Source of the DNA: Lepidurus packardi
Taxonomy: Eukaryota; Arthropoda; Branchiopoda; Notostraca; Triopsidae
DNA: 64,000 nucleotides
Reading direction: 5' to 3'
Assembly: GCA_023053545.1 (NCBI GenBank)
Contig: JAKZAN010000002.1
Coordinates: 7,560,790-7,624,789 of the forward strand
Made by a program: the position numbers and the translations under genes. Positions within the stretch are counted from its first letter, which is position 1. Each line of letters begins with the position of its first letter. Below, piece after piece: positions 44,690 to 56,900 of this stretch. Below the pieces are notes generated by a model. It was given only the letters and a program-made list of their open reading frames with translations, did no database searches and was not told where the DNA came from.

Positions 44690-45867
44690 CTGGCAGCTCG
44701 AAAATTGGGGCCAGCTGGAAACCCGTTGCCTACCTTCCTCGTTTTCCCTTGGGTTCGCTTTAATAAAAAGCGGCTAAGCCACGCTCTTTCGATGAAGGAA
44801 AACCTACAACCCATATTGTGTCTGCCGCTGCAGGATAAATATTGCGTTCAATGGCCATTTGTCTATATAAAATAGCTCCCACGTGGGGGGAATCGTGAAC
44901 TAACATAAAAAGAGTTTTTTGGTGCGTTTTAGAATGAAAAAGCCTCACTTTTTTCTGCGTGGAATGTCTTATCAAGCCAACTGTATAGACAGGTAAACTT
45001 ATATTTAGAACAAGGTTACGCGTTTATGACTGCTAAGGTTTTTTTTATTAGAAATCTTTTAGGAAGAATCCAGGTGAAATTGTTTTCTCTTGGTGCTAGG
45101 GAACTCAATTTTTTTACTTATTACTCTTCGCTCAAAGGCCTTCACGGATGAATGAAACTGTCCTGGAATCATAATTATTGCGTTATTTTTTATATTTGTT
45201 CATTTGTTCTATTTATCTATTTTTTTAAGATCTATCTTGTCAATTTGAAATACCGGAATTTTTCTCGTAAATTCATACAGGTTCTTAGGAATAGGTTAAG
45301 GTCTCGAAATTTACGTTAAGTCTTCTTCTATGGTATGCAAAAATCGTTGTTGATAATGTTGTTCATTCAAAAATAAGTTGTTCGTAATGAATATGTACAA
45401 ACTTCACGTGAAGATGGAATTAGGACCCGTGAAGCGTGCAAATTAATCACGAAGCAAAATTTGACGGTATTTTTGGGTTTGATAACACTTTAGTCTAATT
45501 GAGAATAGTATACACATGAGAAGATATTCGTAGTAGAGAAGCTCTAAATGCGGTGATTATAGCACCATACATAACTAATTAAAAAATCCATTTTCGCCAT
45601 TATTTTGGAATTTTGCAAATTGAAAACTCCAAATATGCATTGAATTAGATCGATATCGTTAGAAGCTTTTGTTGTTCTAACAATACTGTAAAGCATCTCA
45701 TCTTAAACTTCTGAATTTATATTAGCCTCACACACTTGATAAATTAAAGTTCGAGTTCATAGAATTTGTTTGTATTAACGTCGCTGACATAAAAGGTGGT
45801 AGAGAAAGAAATACAAGCAAATAACTTAATTAAAATAAAATAATAATAAAGTTCACACCAACAAAAG
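44690..45867. other. 1.2 kb spacer between CUB genes F and G
   Basis: AT-rich. No gene or clear repeat was found. Confidence 0.55.
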
Positions 45868-47974
45868 CTATGCGCACGCAACCTGCGCGTAGTCAATACA
45901 AAAACCAGTGTTTCGACCGTCTGTGCCTAAGGGATTAGTTGGATTGGATGATCCCTCCACCCCATCAGTTACATAGCGTAAGATAAACGGTTTACGATTG
46001 CCTGAAAAAAAAATCATTTTCAAATTTAGAATACGTTAAATATAAATAATAAAACTTTTTTTGGCTTACTAAGAATTGGAATGTTGGTACGGGCCAGAAA
46101 ACCGGTATTGAGTGCAGTACCACAAAAACGATCGGTAGTGATGGCCGAATTCTGACCACCGTATCCGCCAGGGATTTCTAGGTAGTCCCATTGGCAGAAA
46201 ATGCCTTGAAGGGCTTCGTTGGCAGGCGCAATGCTAAAATCGCCTGTAAGCGCGAAACTGCTTGAGACTTGGTTGCCATTGCTGGAGTCGGTACACGCCG
46301 TATACTTGATGGCACAAAATCCCTTTACAAAGATAAATCCGACAATTAAGAAAGGTTCGAAATGTGAAGTTTTGGTAAGCTTTTTTAAGTCTTCAGTTCC
46401 TGAGAAGATTGTAGAGACAAATATAGGATGTTTTGAAGAAAACTTACGTCTTCTACGCGAAGGCAAATTGCGTAATTTTGATTGGAAAGTTGACGACCAG
46501 GAAGACCTAAAGTACTGGCTTGGGCAGTACTCAAAAAGGCGAAATTGAAACTTTGAATCCTTCCACTTGCCCCTTGGTAATACTGCAGGCAGTTAGGATC
46601 CGCTAATTTTGAACATTTCATTTTGAGATTTAAGAATGAGTCTGTTAACTTAAAAAACCAAGACTTACAAGTAAGGATTGAATTACAAGGAATTTGCGAC
46701 ATTTTTATGTTCCATGTCCGACTTTGGGCGTTCATCATGGTATTGAGTGTGAAGCGGAGCTTCCATTGGCTCTGACCCGGCTTCATATGCAGCAATACTT
46801 AATTATTATAACCATTTAGATTAAGACGCGTAAGAATGAACTTGGTAGGAATTTTTACAGTGCTGATTGGTATTGTCACCACAGATGGTAGGGACGCGAT
46901 TAGCAGCTCCCACAACAATGAATTGATCCGTAGTGCAAAGACCATCCCCGTCAGGTTGAGCAATCGAAAACGACTTGAAATCCAATCTAATTTGAATTAA
47001 ATGATTAAATTATTTATCTTTAAAAAATCATTAAATCTTTTTATCAAACAATATTAGTTACCGTAATTGACAGATATCTTTGTTAGTTTTTTGGACGTTA
47101 ATCTCGCAAGTATAAGACTGCGTCAGAGAGTTGTCCGAATTGTAAAACAGACTGTTAGTGGTCGCTGCACTCGTGAAGTAGCTCATATTCCGTGAAGTAC
47201 TTGCGGAGCATCCCAAATTAACTATTTACATATTTTTTTAAATCGGAATTTTAAGAACACTACGATTTGGAAAAGTAAAAATAAAATAAACGTACAAACA
47301 CAACAGACTCCAAAGCCAGCTGCACAAGACCCAGACGCGGTACCCCCTTCACTACGGCATTCCATGGCCGAAGTGCAAGTTCCGATCACATTGTTGCTGT
47401 TGGACGCGTTGCATTGGCTGTTGTCGATCCTCATCACGGAAAATATATTGAAAACTGTCCCAAAAATAATTACTTACTTATCTATTCCAGCCAAGATAGT
47501 AGGCTCTCTTTTCTAATGTGCAGCTTTTAACGTTTACACAAAAGAAAGTGACAAAGCAGTCGTTGGATACAACATTTACGTGTAATTGTAGGGTGGTTCC
47601 CATTTAGAGGTTTTCTTATACTCAGTTTCCTCATCTCTAATTATAAAAATAATGTGTAAAGAATTGCTTACATAAAAAATTAATATCCAAGCAACAGTCT
47701 CGTGATTCGAGATGGTCAAGCTGATAAAATATTAGTAAACAAAGGGCCAAAGTTAACGCAGAGAACCGGTTTCCCCTTGAGACGGGGAAAAATCCTTAGT
47801 GCTTCTAAACTTACGTTTCTCTTTTCGATGGTTCACCAAGGAATTATTCAGGGAAGGACTGGGTGAACTTGGGTGTACTTGGGTATTATTGACGGGATTG
47901 GCTTGACCGGTTTGGGTCATGAGAGCCAATACCAGGCAGTAGCACGCCACGAAAACTGGGAAGCGGTAATCCAT
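45868..47974 (-). CDS. secreted clip-like/two-CUB protein G
   Basis: Eight exons (47974-47815, 47454-47296, 47221-47062, 46986-46859, 46797-46669, 46602-46448, 46322-46070, 46001-45868) encode 425 residues. A signal peptide (MDYRFPVFVACYCLVLALMTQTGQA) is followed by a Ser/Pro/Asn spacer and a basic KEKR end of exon 1. The module reads C-x11-C-x5-C-x10-C-x6-CC (AAGFGVCC). CUB1 has NMSYFTSAAT, KDICQLR, TICGDNTNQH and WNIKMSQIPC. CUB2 has CLQYYQGASGRIQSFNFAF, NYAICLR, CQWDYLEIPGG, TTDRFCG, KPFILRYVTDG and GTDGRNTGFCIDY. Phases are 1-1-2-1-1-0-1. It is the outermost gene of the array. Confidence 0.94.
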
Positions 47975-48091
47975 GATTCTGCAATCCGAAAAAAATTATA
48001 AAAATCCACAAGGAATTACAAAATTCCAGATATTTGGCTGGGGGATTTGTCTTTTACTTTTTTTACTGTACAAATGCGTCCCAATGCGATG

Positions 48092-48128
48092 ACTGACGAT
48101 ATTGTCTGGAGAGTCAGGCGCCTTTATA
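48092..48128 (-). promoter_or_regulatory. core promoter of CUB gene G
   Basis: TATAAAGG starts at 48128 and TCAGT has its A at 48094, 34 nt downstream. Confidence 0.8.
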
Positions 48129-51088
48129 AATAGCGTGTGCAACACATGAGCGGATTTCTGGTGTTGCAGTATTGCTCTCGTGTAAAACATACGTTACAGG
48201 GCCGTAACCACAAGCAACACATTTCGTATTAAGAAGGATAAAGAAAGAAGAAGGTAAAGAACAAACCGAGAGAGGGTTGGGTAGAATATGATGGGCAATA
48301 CCGCAAAACCAAAGTGTACACTAAATCACCCAAGTCCCGTTATTTTTTCTCGCCCATAAACTTTTCATCAATAGTGTGCCAGAAAACGTGGTTAACAGCA
48401 AAATAAAGGTAGAACTCAAACAGTTTGTAATGCGTTTTTCCCCATGGCAACTCATTCAGCACATCCCTTTGCGATTAAATTACCTTTTTGTTTCTGGTTG
48501 GCAGAAATTCTTTTACTGACTCTGAGCGCCGTTGGGAGCCATTGGTGAATTGAAGGTATACCATTTATTGGGACTTACCAGGTAGTTGCCAGAAGGTGTT
48601 CCTTATGGCTCCTTGTGGTCAGCTAATTCCTACCGGACCACAAGTAGCAGCATACATCAAACAGCAAACAGGGCTTGTCGGGGTACGACGAATGTATTAG
48701 TGGGGGAGGCTTCAGGAGCCAGTTTATCATAGTCAAAGGAGCCCGACAGGCAGAAGGAAGTTAGTTGTTGCGCGGAATGGACCAGAGCAGCTTCGGAGGA
48801 TGAAACTTTTCGTTCAAAGAAAGGACCAGGTGCTTCTAATGGATTTCATGACGCTCGGTGGATGACCTAGACGTTGGTTGTGCAACCTGCCTTGGGTCTC
48901 GGACGCGACATTCTTTTATGTAACCAGGAAAAAGTGGATTGCCCAGTCCTTACGTAGCTGCGAGCACCATAAAGGATGCTCTCACCTCGTAATGTTCCAA
49001 AGAAAAAAAAAGTCTGGACTTTTGTAGCAGAAATTGCCTTCGCTCTATCAAGTCACATAAGCTATTTTCTTCCTGTTGTATTATAAACGGTTTAGATCAT
49101 TTATTAGGGATTTATGCAGAACGTGCAAGTCATGTTAGCACATGCCCTGAGCTCATGTTATCAGTTTAGCAAATGTTATCAAATGCTAACTAAATGCTAA
49201 CTCAGTGTTCATGTTAGCAAATGTCCTGAGATGTGTAAACACCCCTGATGGCAAGCAGGCAATGAGGTCGATAGGTAAGGGGTTGCATTTTCCTGGTACT
49301 CGGTCCATATTAGTTTCTTTTTTCTTTTTCTTTCATAGTTAGGTGGTTACTTAACTCCGGGAAGAGGTTATATATTGCATTACTGTACCACGAGAACTCC
49401 CTATAGCCCACATGATGCACTGTGCTATTCTTTATGTCTCGCGAGTTTTGGTCACGAGTGTAAACCAAGAAAGGCAGGGAGACAGTATTAGAGAAAAGAG
49501 AACCAGGAAAATCCTGCCGTTCCCAGCTCGCCTTTCCTAATGCATAGTAATAAAAAAAGAGGATGATATATGTTTGTTGGGGAAAAAAATCAGGGTCAGT
49601 CAATGGCCCCTTCCTTTCTCCAACAAATTTAAAAAAAAAATAGTTTGAAGAATCCAAATTATGGGAAGGACAAAAAATGGAATTATCACAAATTAAAGAA
49701 GCGGAACTAAATCAGTATGTTATAAGCTTCATTTTTTGTCCGGTTTGACTGTGGCATTGATACAGTGACAGTTGGCATGTGATTATTGCAAGGTGTTGGT
49801 AAGGGAAGTCGTAAAAGATGAACCAAAGTTGCCGGACTGTGAAGTTTCTAGGGTTTTGGGACCGCACGTCGAATAAATCGAACCCTTCTTGTCCTTATAA
49901 AGAAACGAACGGGAAATATTCTGAAATTTCTACTAGAATTCCTAACTGTCTTGTTTGAATATTTGACTGTTAGTTCTTTACATCAGAAAGGACCAAAAAT
50001 GTATCGTACGCATTCAATTTGTTAAAGTATGAATCTTCCTCTTTTTTGTGTGACTATGGAATTTAACTAGAAAAAAATTAACTAAACGTGACCAAACATG
50101 ACATGTAAATAATTTCCATTATTTTACCAAAATCAAGAGAAATTTTTAAAAACTGTAATTTAGTTCGATACTCTACTACGAAATACTTGGTCGGATATAT
50201 ACTTTTTTAGAACTTAACCCACTGTTTACTATCTTCAAGTAACAGATTTAAAGGATTATATAAATTGCAGTAGATGTCAAGACTACACTTCTGTACAAAT
50301 TATATAAACCTAAGAGAAGTTAAACTTCCATAAAAAAAATCTGTAAGTTTTTCGGCTGGCCATGAAGTTATGTACCGTAATCCAGTTAGCCTATTGCCCC
50401 AAGGTGATTTAACTGACTTCTTCCTTGCCCTTATCTTGCTCTGGTAGACGTGATACATAATAAAGACACACATTTTCCTTGATACCATTAAAAAAAGGGT
50501 TAAGACACTAAAAAAAACGAAATATAGAACGCTCGACTACACCTCACGCTCTCCTGGTTAGGGTTAAAGCATTGCCGAATCCTGGTCTTCGTCTTCTTCC
50601 ATTCTCAACCTTTCGGATCGCTTTTTCCTCCCCAAATTCCCTTTGTTTTCTGGAGCTCAAAGGGGAAAAGCAAAGAATTGCTCTAGTGCGAATCGAATTG
50701 GAGAATCTTCCTAACCTGGTTACCTAGTTCTACATGACTTTTCTTCCACCTCTTTCGTGTAGCGTACGGTAATGCTTTTGGGTTTAAGGATTTCGATTTT
50801 CTAAGCCATTTAACATGGAGGATTTCCTTTAGTATTTTTAAATAGCGTTTTCATGGTTTTTTTTTACTGATTGTAAGAATGGATTTCCAGGAGTATGAAT
50901 AATATGTATATTCTGAATATATTTGCTTTCCGAAAGCGAACTTACATTACAGGAACTACAGATTTTGGAGTGAAAATAAAAAGCAACTGATAACTCTATA
51001 GAGTAAAAAAGAAAATAAGCACAAATTTCATTCAAATTTTCCTGTATTTTATTTCAAGGAAAAGTTTTGGGGAAAGCAAGGGCTCCCT
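48129..51088. other. 3 kb gene-poor stretch
   Basis: No gene is recognised. At 49131-49151 and 49210-49230 stands a 21-base direct repeat with two mismatches (CATGTTAGCAmATGyCCTGAG), with several partial copies of TTAGCAAATG/ATGCTAACT between. Open frames at 49310-49657 and 50300-50488 have no supporting features. Confidence 0.55.
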
Positions 51089-52257
51089 TTAGTGGTAAGC
51101 CATGCGGGCAGTACCAGCCGAGTGTTCGTAGCCAGTATTGTAAGCGGCATCGGAGGCGGTTGCTTGCGCAGATTTGGCAGCAATGGCAGCCTTGTTCGCA
51201 GCCTCTTGTGCGCCGGCCAAATCAGCTTCAGCGGACTTTAATTTATAGACCAAAGCTTGGGCGTTTTGTTGGGCTTGAGCTGCCATCTGGGATTGAGAAG
51301 CCAACTGTTGTTGGGCAGCCTTCCAGGAAGTGATGGCCTGCTCGGCGTGCGCCTGCGCAGCCTTGGCGGCGTTCCACAAGGTCTGGGCTTGTTGGATGGC
51401 CTGCAGTTTGGTGGCTTCAGCGGCCAAAGCTGCCTCTTCCGCCTTAAAAACTCTTCGATCAGAAAATTGTCCAATTAGTTTTTGCTTTAATTTACCTGAC
51501 TGGCTTGCGCAGATTCGGCGTATGCAGCAGCTTGGGCAGCACCTACAGCTTGCGAAAGTTGAGCAACTTGATGCTGCTTAGCGGCGACCACAGCTTGAGC
51601 CTAATTGAAGTAATTGAAGTAATCAAATTTTCATTTGAAAAAATTTTGACATTGAAATCTCGTTTCGCAGTTAGGTTTACTTAAAAACAGGTTTAAAGGA
51701 AGGGGCAGGCACTCAAGAGATAAATAATAAATAAGAGAGGAGGAGCTTACAAGCTGAGCAGCTTTGGCAGCTTCAGCAGCGAGTTGCGATTTGGCGTATT
51801 GGGAAGCTTCGGCTCCAGCAACGTGTTGCGCATTCAGTGCGCTTTTAGCTTTTTGGGAAGCTTTCTGAGCAATCGCAGTAGCGCCACCGTGCCCGTAACC
51901 AGATAGCTCTTCATCCCCACTCACGTATCCGCGCTTGTCCTGCAAGAAGCCCCGCCCAAAAGTTGTTACAGTTTTTCAATGTATTGCTTGTAGGAATACT
52001 TCTAGTTTACTACGAATATTGACATGAAACTTACGCGATTAGCTTCATCTTCCGATACGGTTTTGGTCTCAGCTCGAGCTGCAGCGACGGCCACTGTGAT
52101 AAAATTTTAAATTCATTATTAGTTTTAATTGCGGTAAGTCATCATTCCAAAACTCTTGAAATAATCAGTTACGAATGAAATCCTTAGGACTTAGAACTGA
52201 AGAGAATTCAGAAAACTTACCCAAAAGGACAAAAGCGAAAATGGCAAAGGACTTCAT
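51089..52257 (-). CDS. secreted Ala/Gln-rich coiled-coil protein (cuticle or matrix type)
   Basis: Five exons (52257-52221, 52093-52035, 51939-51751, 51600-51496, 51442-51089), in phase, encode 247 residues. The signal peptide (MKSFAIFAFVLL/VAVAAARA) is split by the first intron. A short acidic spacer (ETKTVSEDEANRDKRGYVSGDEE) contains DKR, a possible processing site. The rest is about one-third alanine with Gln, Lys and Ser in heptad-like order (AQAVVAAKQHQVAQLSQAV, AQAHAEQAITSWKAAQQQL), predicting a long alpha-helical coiled coil. The tail is Tyr/His-containing (YNTGYEHSAGTARMAYH). There are no cysteines. Secreted proteins of this composition are known from arthropod cuticle and silk-like material; I do not recognise a named family. 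It has a clean TATA/initiator promoter. Confidence 0.88.
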
Positions 52258-52340
52258 GATTTCAAACTTTAAAAAGTTGTTTAACTAAACTCTTTAATTA
52301 TAAAAGTTAATATTGTTTGGTATTGCAGTTTGAGAAGCTG

Positions 52341-52378
52341 ACTGATACTGTTTCTCGGCGGAGCTCGCTCATTTTATA
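52341..52378 (-). promoter_or_regulatory. core promoter of the Ala-rich protein gene
   Basis: TATAAAAT starts at 52378 and TCAGT has its A at 52343, 35 nt downstream. Confidence 0.8.
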
Positions 52379-53361
52379 CTCAAATCGCTCGGGAAAGAGC
52401 TTTTGTTTAGGGATTACTCAAGTAGAACCATCTGAGCGAGAAGAATGCGAAAGTTCTTTTCGTTTTTCTTTTATTCTGGGTCGGGATTTCTTATGTATTA
52501 CGGCATTATAATGGGAAAACTACTTTATTTACCGGAATCATTGACGGCAGGAGTTGAAAGTCCTTAGGATGAGCTTTACTGCAATCTTTTGCCTTTTTCA
52601 CACTTCGCTTAACCTTTCTTTCTCTTGGCCCTCTTTTTAAACCCGGAATCCCTGAATCGAATTACAGGGACGTCCTGATGGGATAGTTCATTTTTTAAAA
52701 ATAAATCGGTTATTTAAAAGTACAGTACACCTTTTTGTTATTTTTATTTCATTGGTCGTGGATTTAATATGAAACAGAATTTTGGAGCTGGTTCCGAGAA
52801 GTCTCTGAATAGAATGGCCTAATTAGCAACGCGAGGGAACAATAGATGTGTCTTTTCCTATGTTTTTGTTGTTGACCGGTAGTTCGAAGATCTGTAGAGA
52901 TGAGAGATTTTGCTTGAGAAAGTTTCCGAGGAAATGATATTGGGGTTTTAACAAGTGATATATAAAGGAGTTCTGATTGTATTGCGATTCTTCTCTTTCT
53001 AGATGGATGGACTTGAGCGACTTGTCGATTTTGGGGTCTTATCTTACAAGAAAATGGATCGGATTATTCGACGAAAACTGTACAGGTAAATAGAAACTCG
53101 GTTCGCTCTCCTGCATAATAAGTTTTTTTTTTCGCAATTTAGTTTTCCAGCCAATGTGGGGAAATTTGTGAACATATCCAGAGCGGGAACGGAACCGGGT
53201 ACTGTATAAAAAGTCGTAGAAGAATTCCCAATTGGCAAAAAAACAGGACTTGTGAGAATTTAGAGAACAAGTAAATATACACGCTTCGATTGCTAAAAGT
53301 TATTTACACAACTATTTGTCTTACTCTAGCTGGGAAACTGCGATTTTCTAGAGAAAGGAGA
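52379..53361. other. spacer left of the DNA transposon
   Basis: AT-rich with no gene recognised. It ends at the target-site duplication of the transposon. Confidence 0.55.
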
Positions 53362-53369
53362 ATCGAAGT
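53362..53369. repeat. 8-bp target-site duplication, left
   Basis: ATCGAAGT, repeated exactly at 57967-57974 just outside the right terminus of the transposon. Confidence 0.93.
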
Positions 53370-53386
53370 CAAGGGGTTCGCAACTC
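53370..53386 (+). repeat. left terminal inverted repeat
   Basis: CAAGGGGTTCGCAACTC, matching the reverse complement of 57950-57966 except at one base. Confidence 0.93.
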
Positions 53387-53387
53387 G

Positions 53388-53695
53388 TGTTTAACTTCGT
53401 ACACCCTGACCATTCAGCTAAAAATGTTGAAATTTTTAACGAGTATAACTTGTTTTAGCTTTTTAACTGAACAGTTTAACTAAGTTTAACATTTTAACCA
53501 TGCAACTCTGTGTTTAACTGAGTTTAACAGAGTTTAGCAGAGTTTAACGGAGTTTAACTGAGTTTAACCGAGAGTTTAACAGTTTAACGGAGTTTAACTG
53601 AGTTTAACCGAGAGTTTAACAGAGTTTAACAGAGTTTAACGGAGTTCAACAGAGTTTAACGGAGTTTAACTGAGTTTAACCGAGAGTTTAAACCG
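53388..53695. repeat. left subterminal GTTTAAC array
   Basis: Many copies of GAGTTTAAC and GTTTAAC with 1-3-base spacers (dense from about 53517). Subterminal arrays of this kind serve as transposase-binding sites in other DNA transposons; here that role is inferred. Confidence 0.85.
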
Positions 53696-53962
53696 AAACT
53701 CTATACCTGTTCGCTGTAGTGAAAAAAAGTAAAAAAAGGTCCAACGAGCGAGGGCTCCAGCGAGAGCTCTCGTTTGAAACATCCGGTATACCGCGTGGGA
53801 AAGTAAAGAAGTAAAAAGTTTCCAACTTCTTGCAGATCGAGGCTTCCCCTTTCAAAAACGAGTCATAACACAGAAAAATTTTTGAGTTTGGATTTGCGTT
53901 ATTCTGAGCTCAGTCTGAGAAAGAACGTCTTAGAACATAGTGCAGATTGGTATTACATAGCA

Positions 53963-56900
53963 ATGTCGGAAACCGTAGAAACACTGGCGGATGATCCGGA
54001 GTTAACCAGCGAACAGCGATTCCTTCAGGAATTAATTAAGTTGGGCAATCTACGCCCACACATAGCTGAACTCCTAAAAACTTTGGGTTACTGTACCTGG
54101 GAAACAGTCGCGGAGATAGATACTGACGCTTTGAAACAGATGGAAGCTTTTGCAAGGACAAAACTAGTAAAGCGATGGGCTAGTAAGTCGGAAGAAGACC
54201 GAAAAAGAGTTTTTGGAGACTTTTTTTGTGACACTCCAGAAGAATTTGAAATTTTAGGCGGCGAATTGGCCCAGTTGAAACGTGCCATAGAATACGGAAA
54301 GAAAAAAAGTGCCGGTTTTGAAATATTAGCTAAGCCTTTGGCAAAAAAGCCCCGCCTTCAAGCAGTGCCGAAAAAACACAGGAAATTCAGAAGCTTACCA
54401 ACCTTCTATGCAAAACTTGGCGGAAGTCTCGGGAGTTGCTGGTCCGTCTGGTACCGCACCTAATCTTACGTCACAGCCTGCGACAGTTCCCTTACTTATT
54501 AAAAAGGTAACTGCATGGATTGAAAGCCACATAGAAGAGCTGTCATTTGCTTCGGAAGATCTTGAATTTCCAAGTGAAGAAGATGCATTAGGCAAAAAGT
54601 CAATACCTATTAAGTGTCTGCGATGTAAGACAAACTTCAGTTGTTTAAGAATAAAGAACGGTCTTTATTGGAATTTCGGATGGGCGAAATTAGTGGCTGT
54701 CGTGCCAACACTGTCAAGAACTACTTCGTCAATAACCAACCCAATTCTGCAGCAATTGCCGCGCCTCCACAAGCTAACCACGAGGTTACCTCAGTTGTCA
54801 ATATAGATATTGACGAGGAAACAGAGATTTTGGATGGAGACTCCACAGCGGAGCTGGGTTTTTAATAACGGGAGCTACTGAGACCCACAGTGCTCCCGTG
54901 AAATGGAATAGTCGGGTGTATAGTCGTCAAGAAATGCGAAGAAATCTGGATGAAAGAGACGGCTTACAGCCTCGGATAACCGAATATTACAAAGTGCTAA
55001 ACGTTTTAAAGAAACTGGAGCGGGACAACGTACTTCTAAGAGACCTTTGTAAGGAACAGCGAGATCGTATCAGCGTTATAGCTAATTGCTTTGGTTCAGT
55101 TAAGCAATTGTCTACCTTATGCCAAGCAAAAGGCAGCCAGCAAAGCTTACTAGTTAGACTGTTAAATTCAGCTGTTAGAAATTCCCAGAAAGATCGTCAT
55201 GGGTTTCGATACGACGACGAAAGTTTGGAACGGTTTGCATCGTACGTATGGATTGTTGGAGGAAGAACACTCTATCAGACGCTTGTCACGAATATGATAG
55301 GCTGTTTACCTAGTCCAAGGTCAATCGAAGCCAAAGTTAATGAGCACGTGCGTTCGTTTGGAGAAGGAGAGGTTCAAGTGGAAAAATTGAAAGCCTACTT
55401 AGACAATAACGGTTTTCCTTGCGTTGTTGCGTTATCCGAAGACGCTACCAGTATAACTGGAAAGCGTGAATACTCCTCTGAGACAAACACAGTGATAGGC
55501 TTTAGTTTGCCCATCGGAGTAAACGGAGTACCAGTAATTGGAATCAATGAAGCAAATAGCCTAGCGGACTTAGTTCGGTTGTACAGAACGTTGGACGTTG
55601 CTACAAACGTTTTCGTAGTGATGGCGCAGCCGTTGGCAATCGGAGCATCCCCTATCTGTATTTGCGTTTTTGGTAGCAACAACCGCTTTACGAGCGAAGA
55701 TGTCAAACGACGACTAGACTATGTTTCAGAAGTACTGTGCCAATCTGGAATCGAGGTCCTCACGTACGCCACTGATGGGGACAGTCGAGAAATGAAGCTA
55801 ATGAGACAAGAGTTGCAGCTTGGTGGCAATTGTAAAGAATTATTCTTTAGATATTTCTTGGTCTGCAAGGGTTTGACATTAACTTATTTTCAGGTGGTGT
55901 TTTAAATGGCTGGCGCTGGTTTTATGCAAATCCCTTTGCAAAGATAATTCCTTTGCAAGATAGTCCACACCTGGGAGCAAAATTCCGAGTACGACTGCTA
56001 AAGAAGGAAAAAATTCTTCCTTTTGGAGACCATATTGCAACTCCCATCGATATAGAGCAACTTCGTCAGACAATAGGAAAAGACGTCCATCTCATTCGTG
56101 ACCGTGATCTTGATCAGCGCGATAAAATGAACTACGACGGCGTCGAGAGAATTAGCAGCCCGAATGTCGTTTCCTTGTTAGAAACTCACATTGCTACTTC
56201 CAAGGCCACTTGCTTTTACTTAAAGCTCTTGCATTTTTCGACAAGCGCCCTCCTAGAAAAGGATTTAGATCCAAGCGAACGTATATACCGAATTTGGTAC
56301 GTAGTTTTCGGATTGAGACTTTGGCGCAAATGGATGCAATGTGATAAAGTGTATTCCCTTCAGGATAATTTTGTCACATTGAACATTTATTTGTGCGCCG
56401 AAATCAATGCTCACAGCTTGATTCTAATCATCAGGAAACTTCGTGATACCAAGAGGCATCATCTATTTTTGCCGCATTGCATGAGCAGTCAGCCTTGTGA
56501 GCAGTTTTTCAGGTCAGCTAGGGCGTGCTCAACTACTGGTACAAGTCAGGTGAATTTTTCGCTTAAGGATTTTATTACCTCGCGTTGTAAAAAAATTGAT
56601 TGCACCCTGCTCCTTCATTCAACCAGTGAAAAAGACGGCATTACTTACCCAACGTTTGAGCGCCACAAGAAGAAATACGGTCAGGGAAGTGAAAAAAATT
56701 CTAAAATTCTGCCGACAGACGTAGAAATCGAAGTTGTAGCTTGCAAAGCCATGCGTGACAGTGAGCATGATTTGGAGTGCTTAGGTGTTTCTTTCGACAT
56801 AGAACATCCTGAAACGAAGGTGGATTTTGACAGGAAACTGCAATATTCCTCGCCACCTGCTGATGATTCCACTTATGGCATATTTGAAGACGAAGAAACG

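Noticed and set aside
23758..47974. CUB array as one giant gene with internal CUB repeats
   Set aside because: Each unit has its own signal peptide, stop codon and TATA/initiator pair.
53517..53695. CRISPR-like regularly repeated GTTTAAC units
   Set aside because: The repeats are 7-9 bases with 1-3-base spacers inside a eukaryotic DNA transposon next to its terminal repeat. They have none of the repeat/spacer lengths of a CRISPR array.
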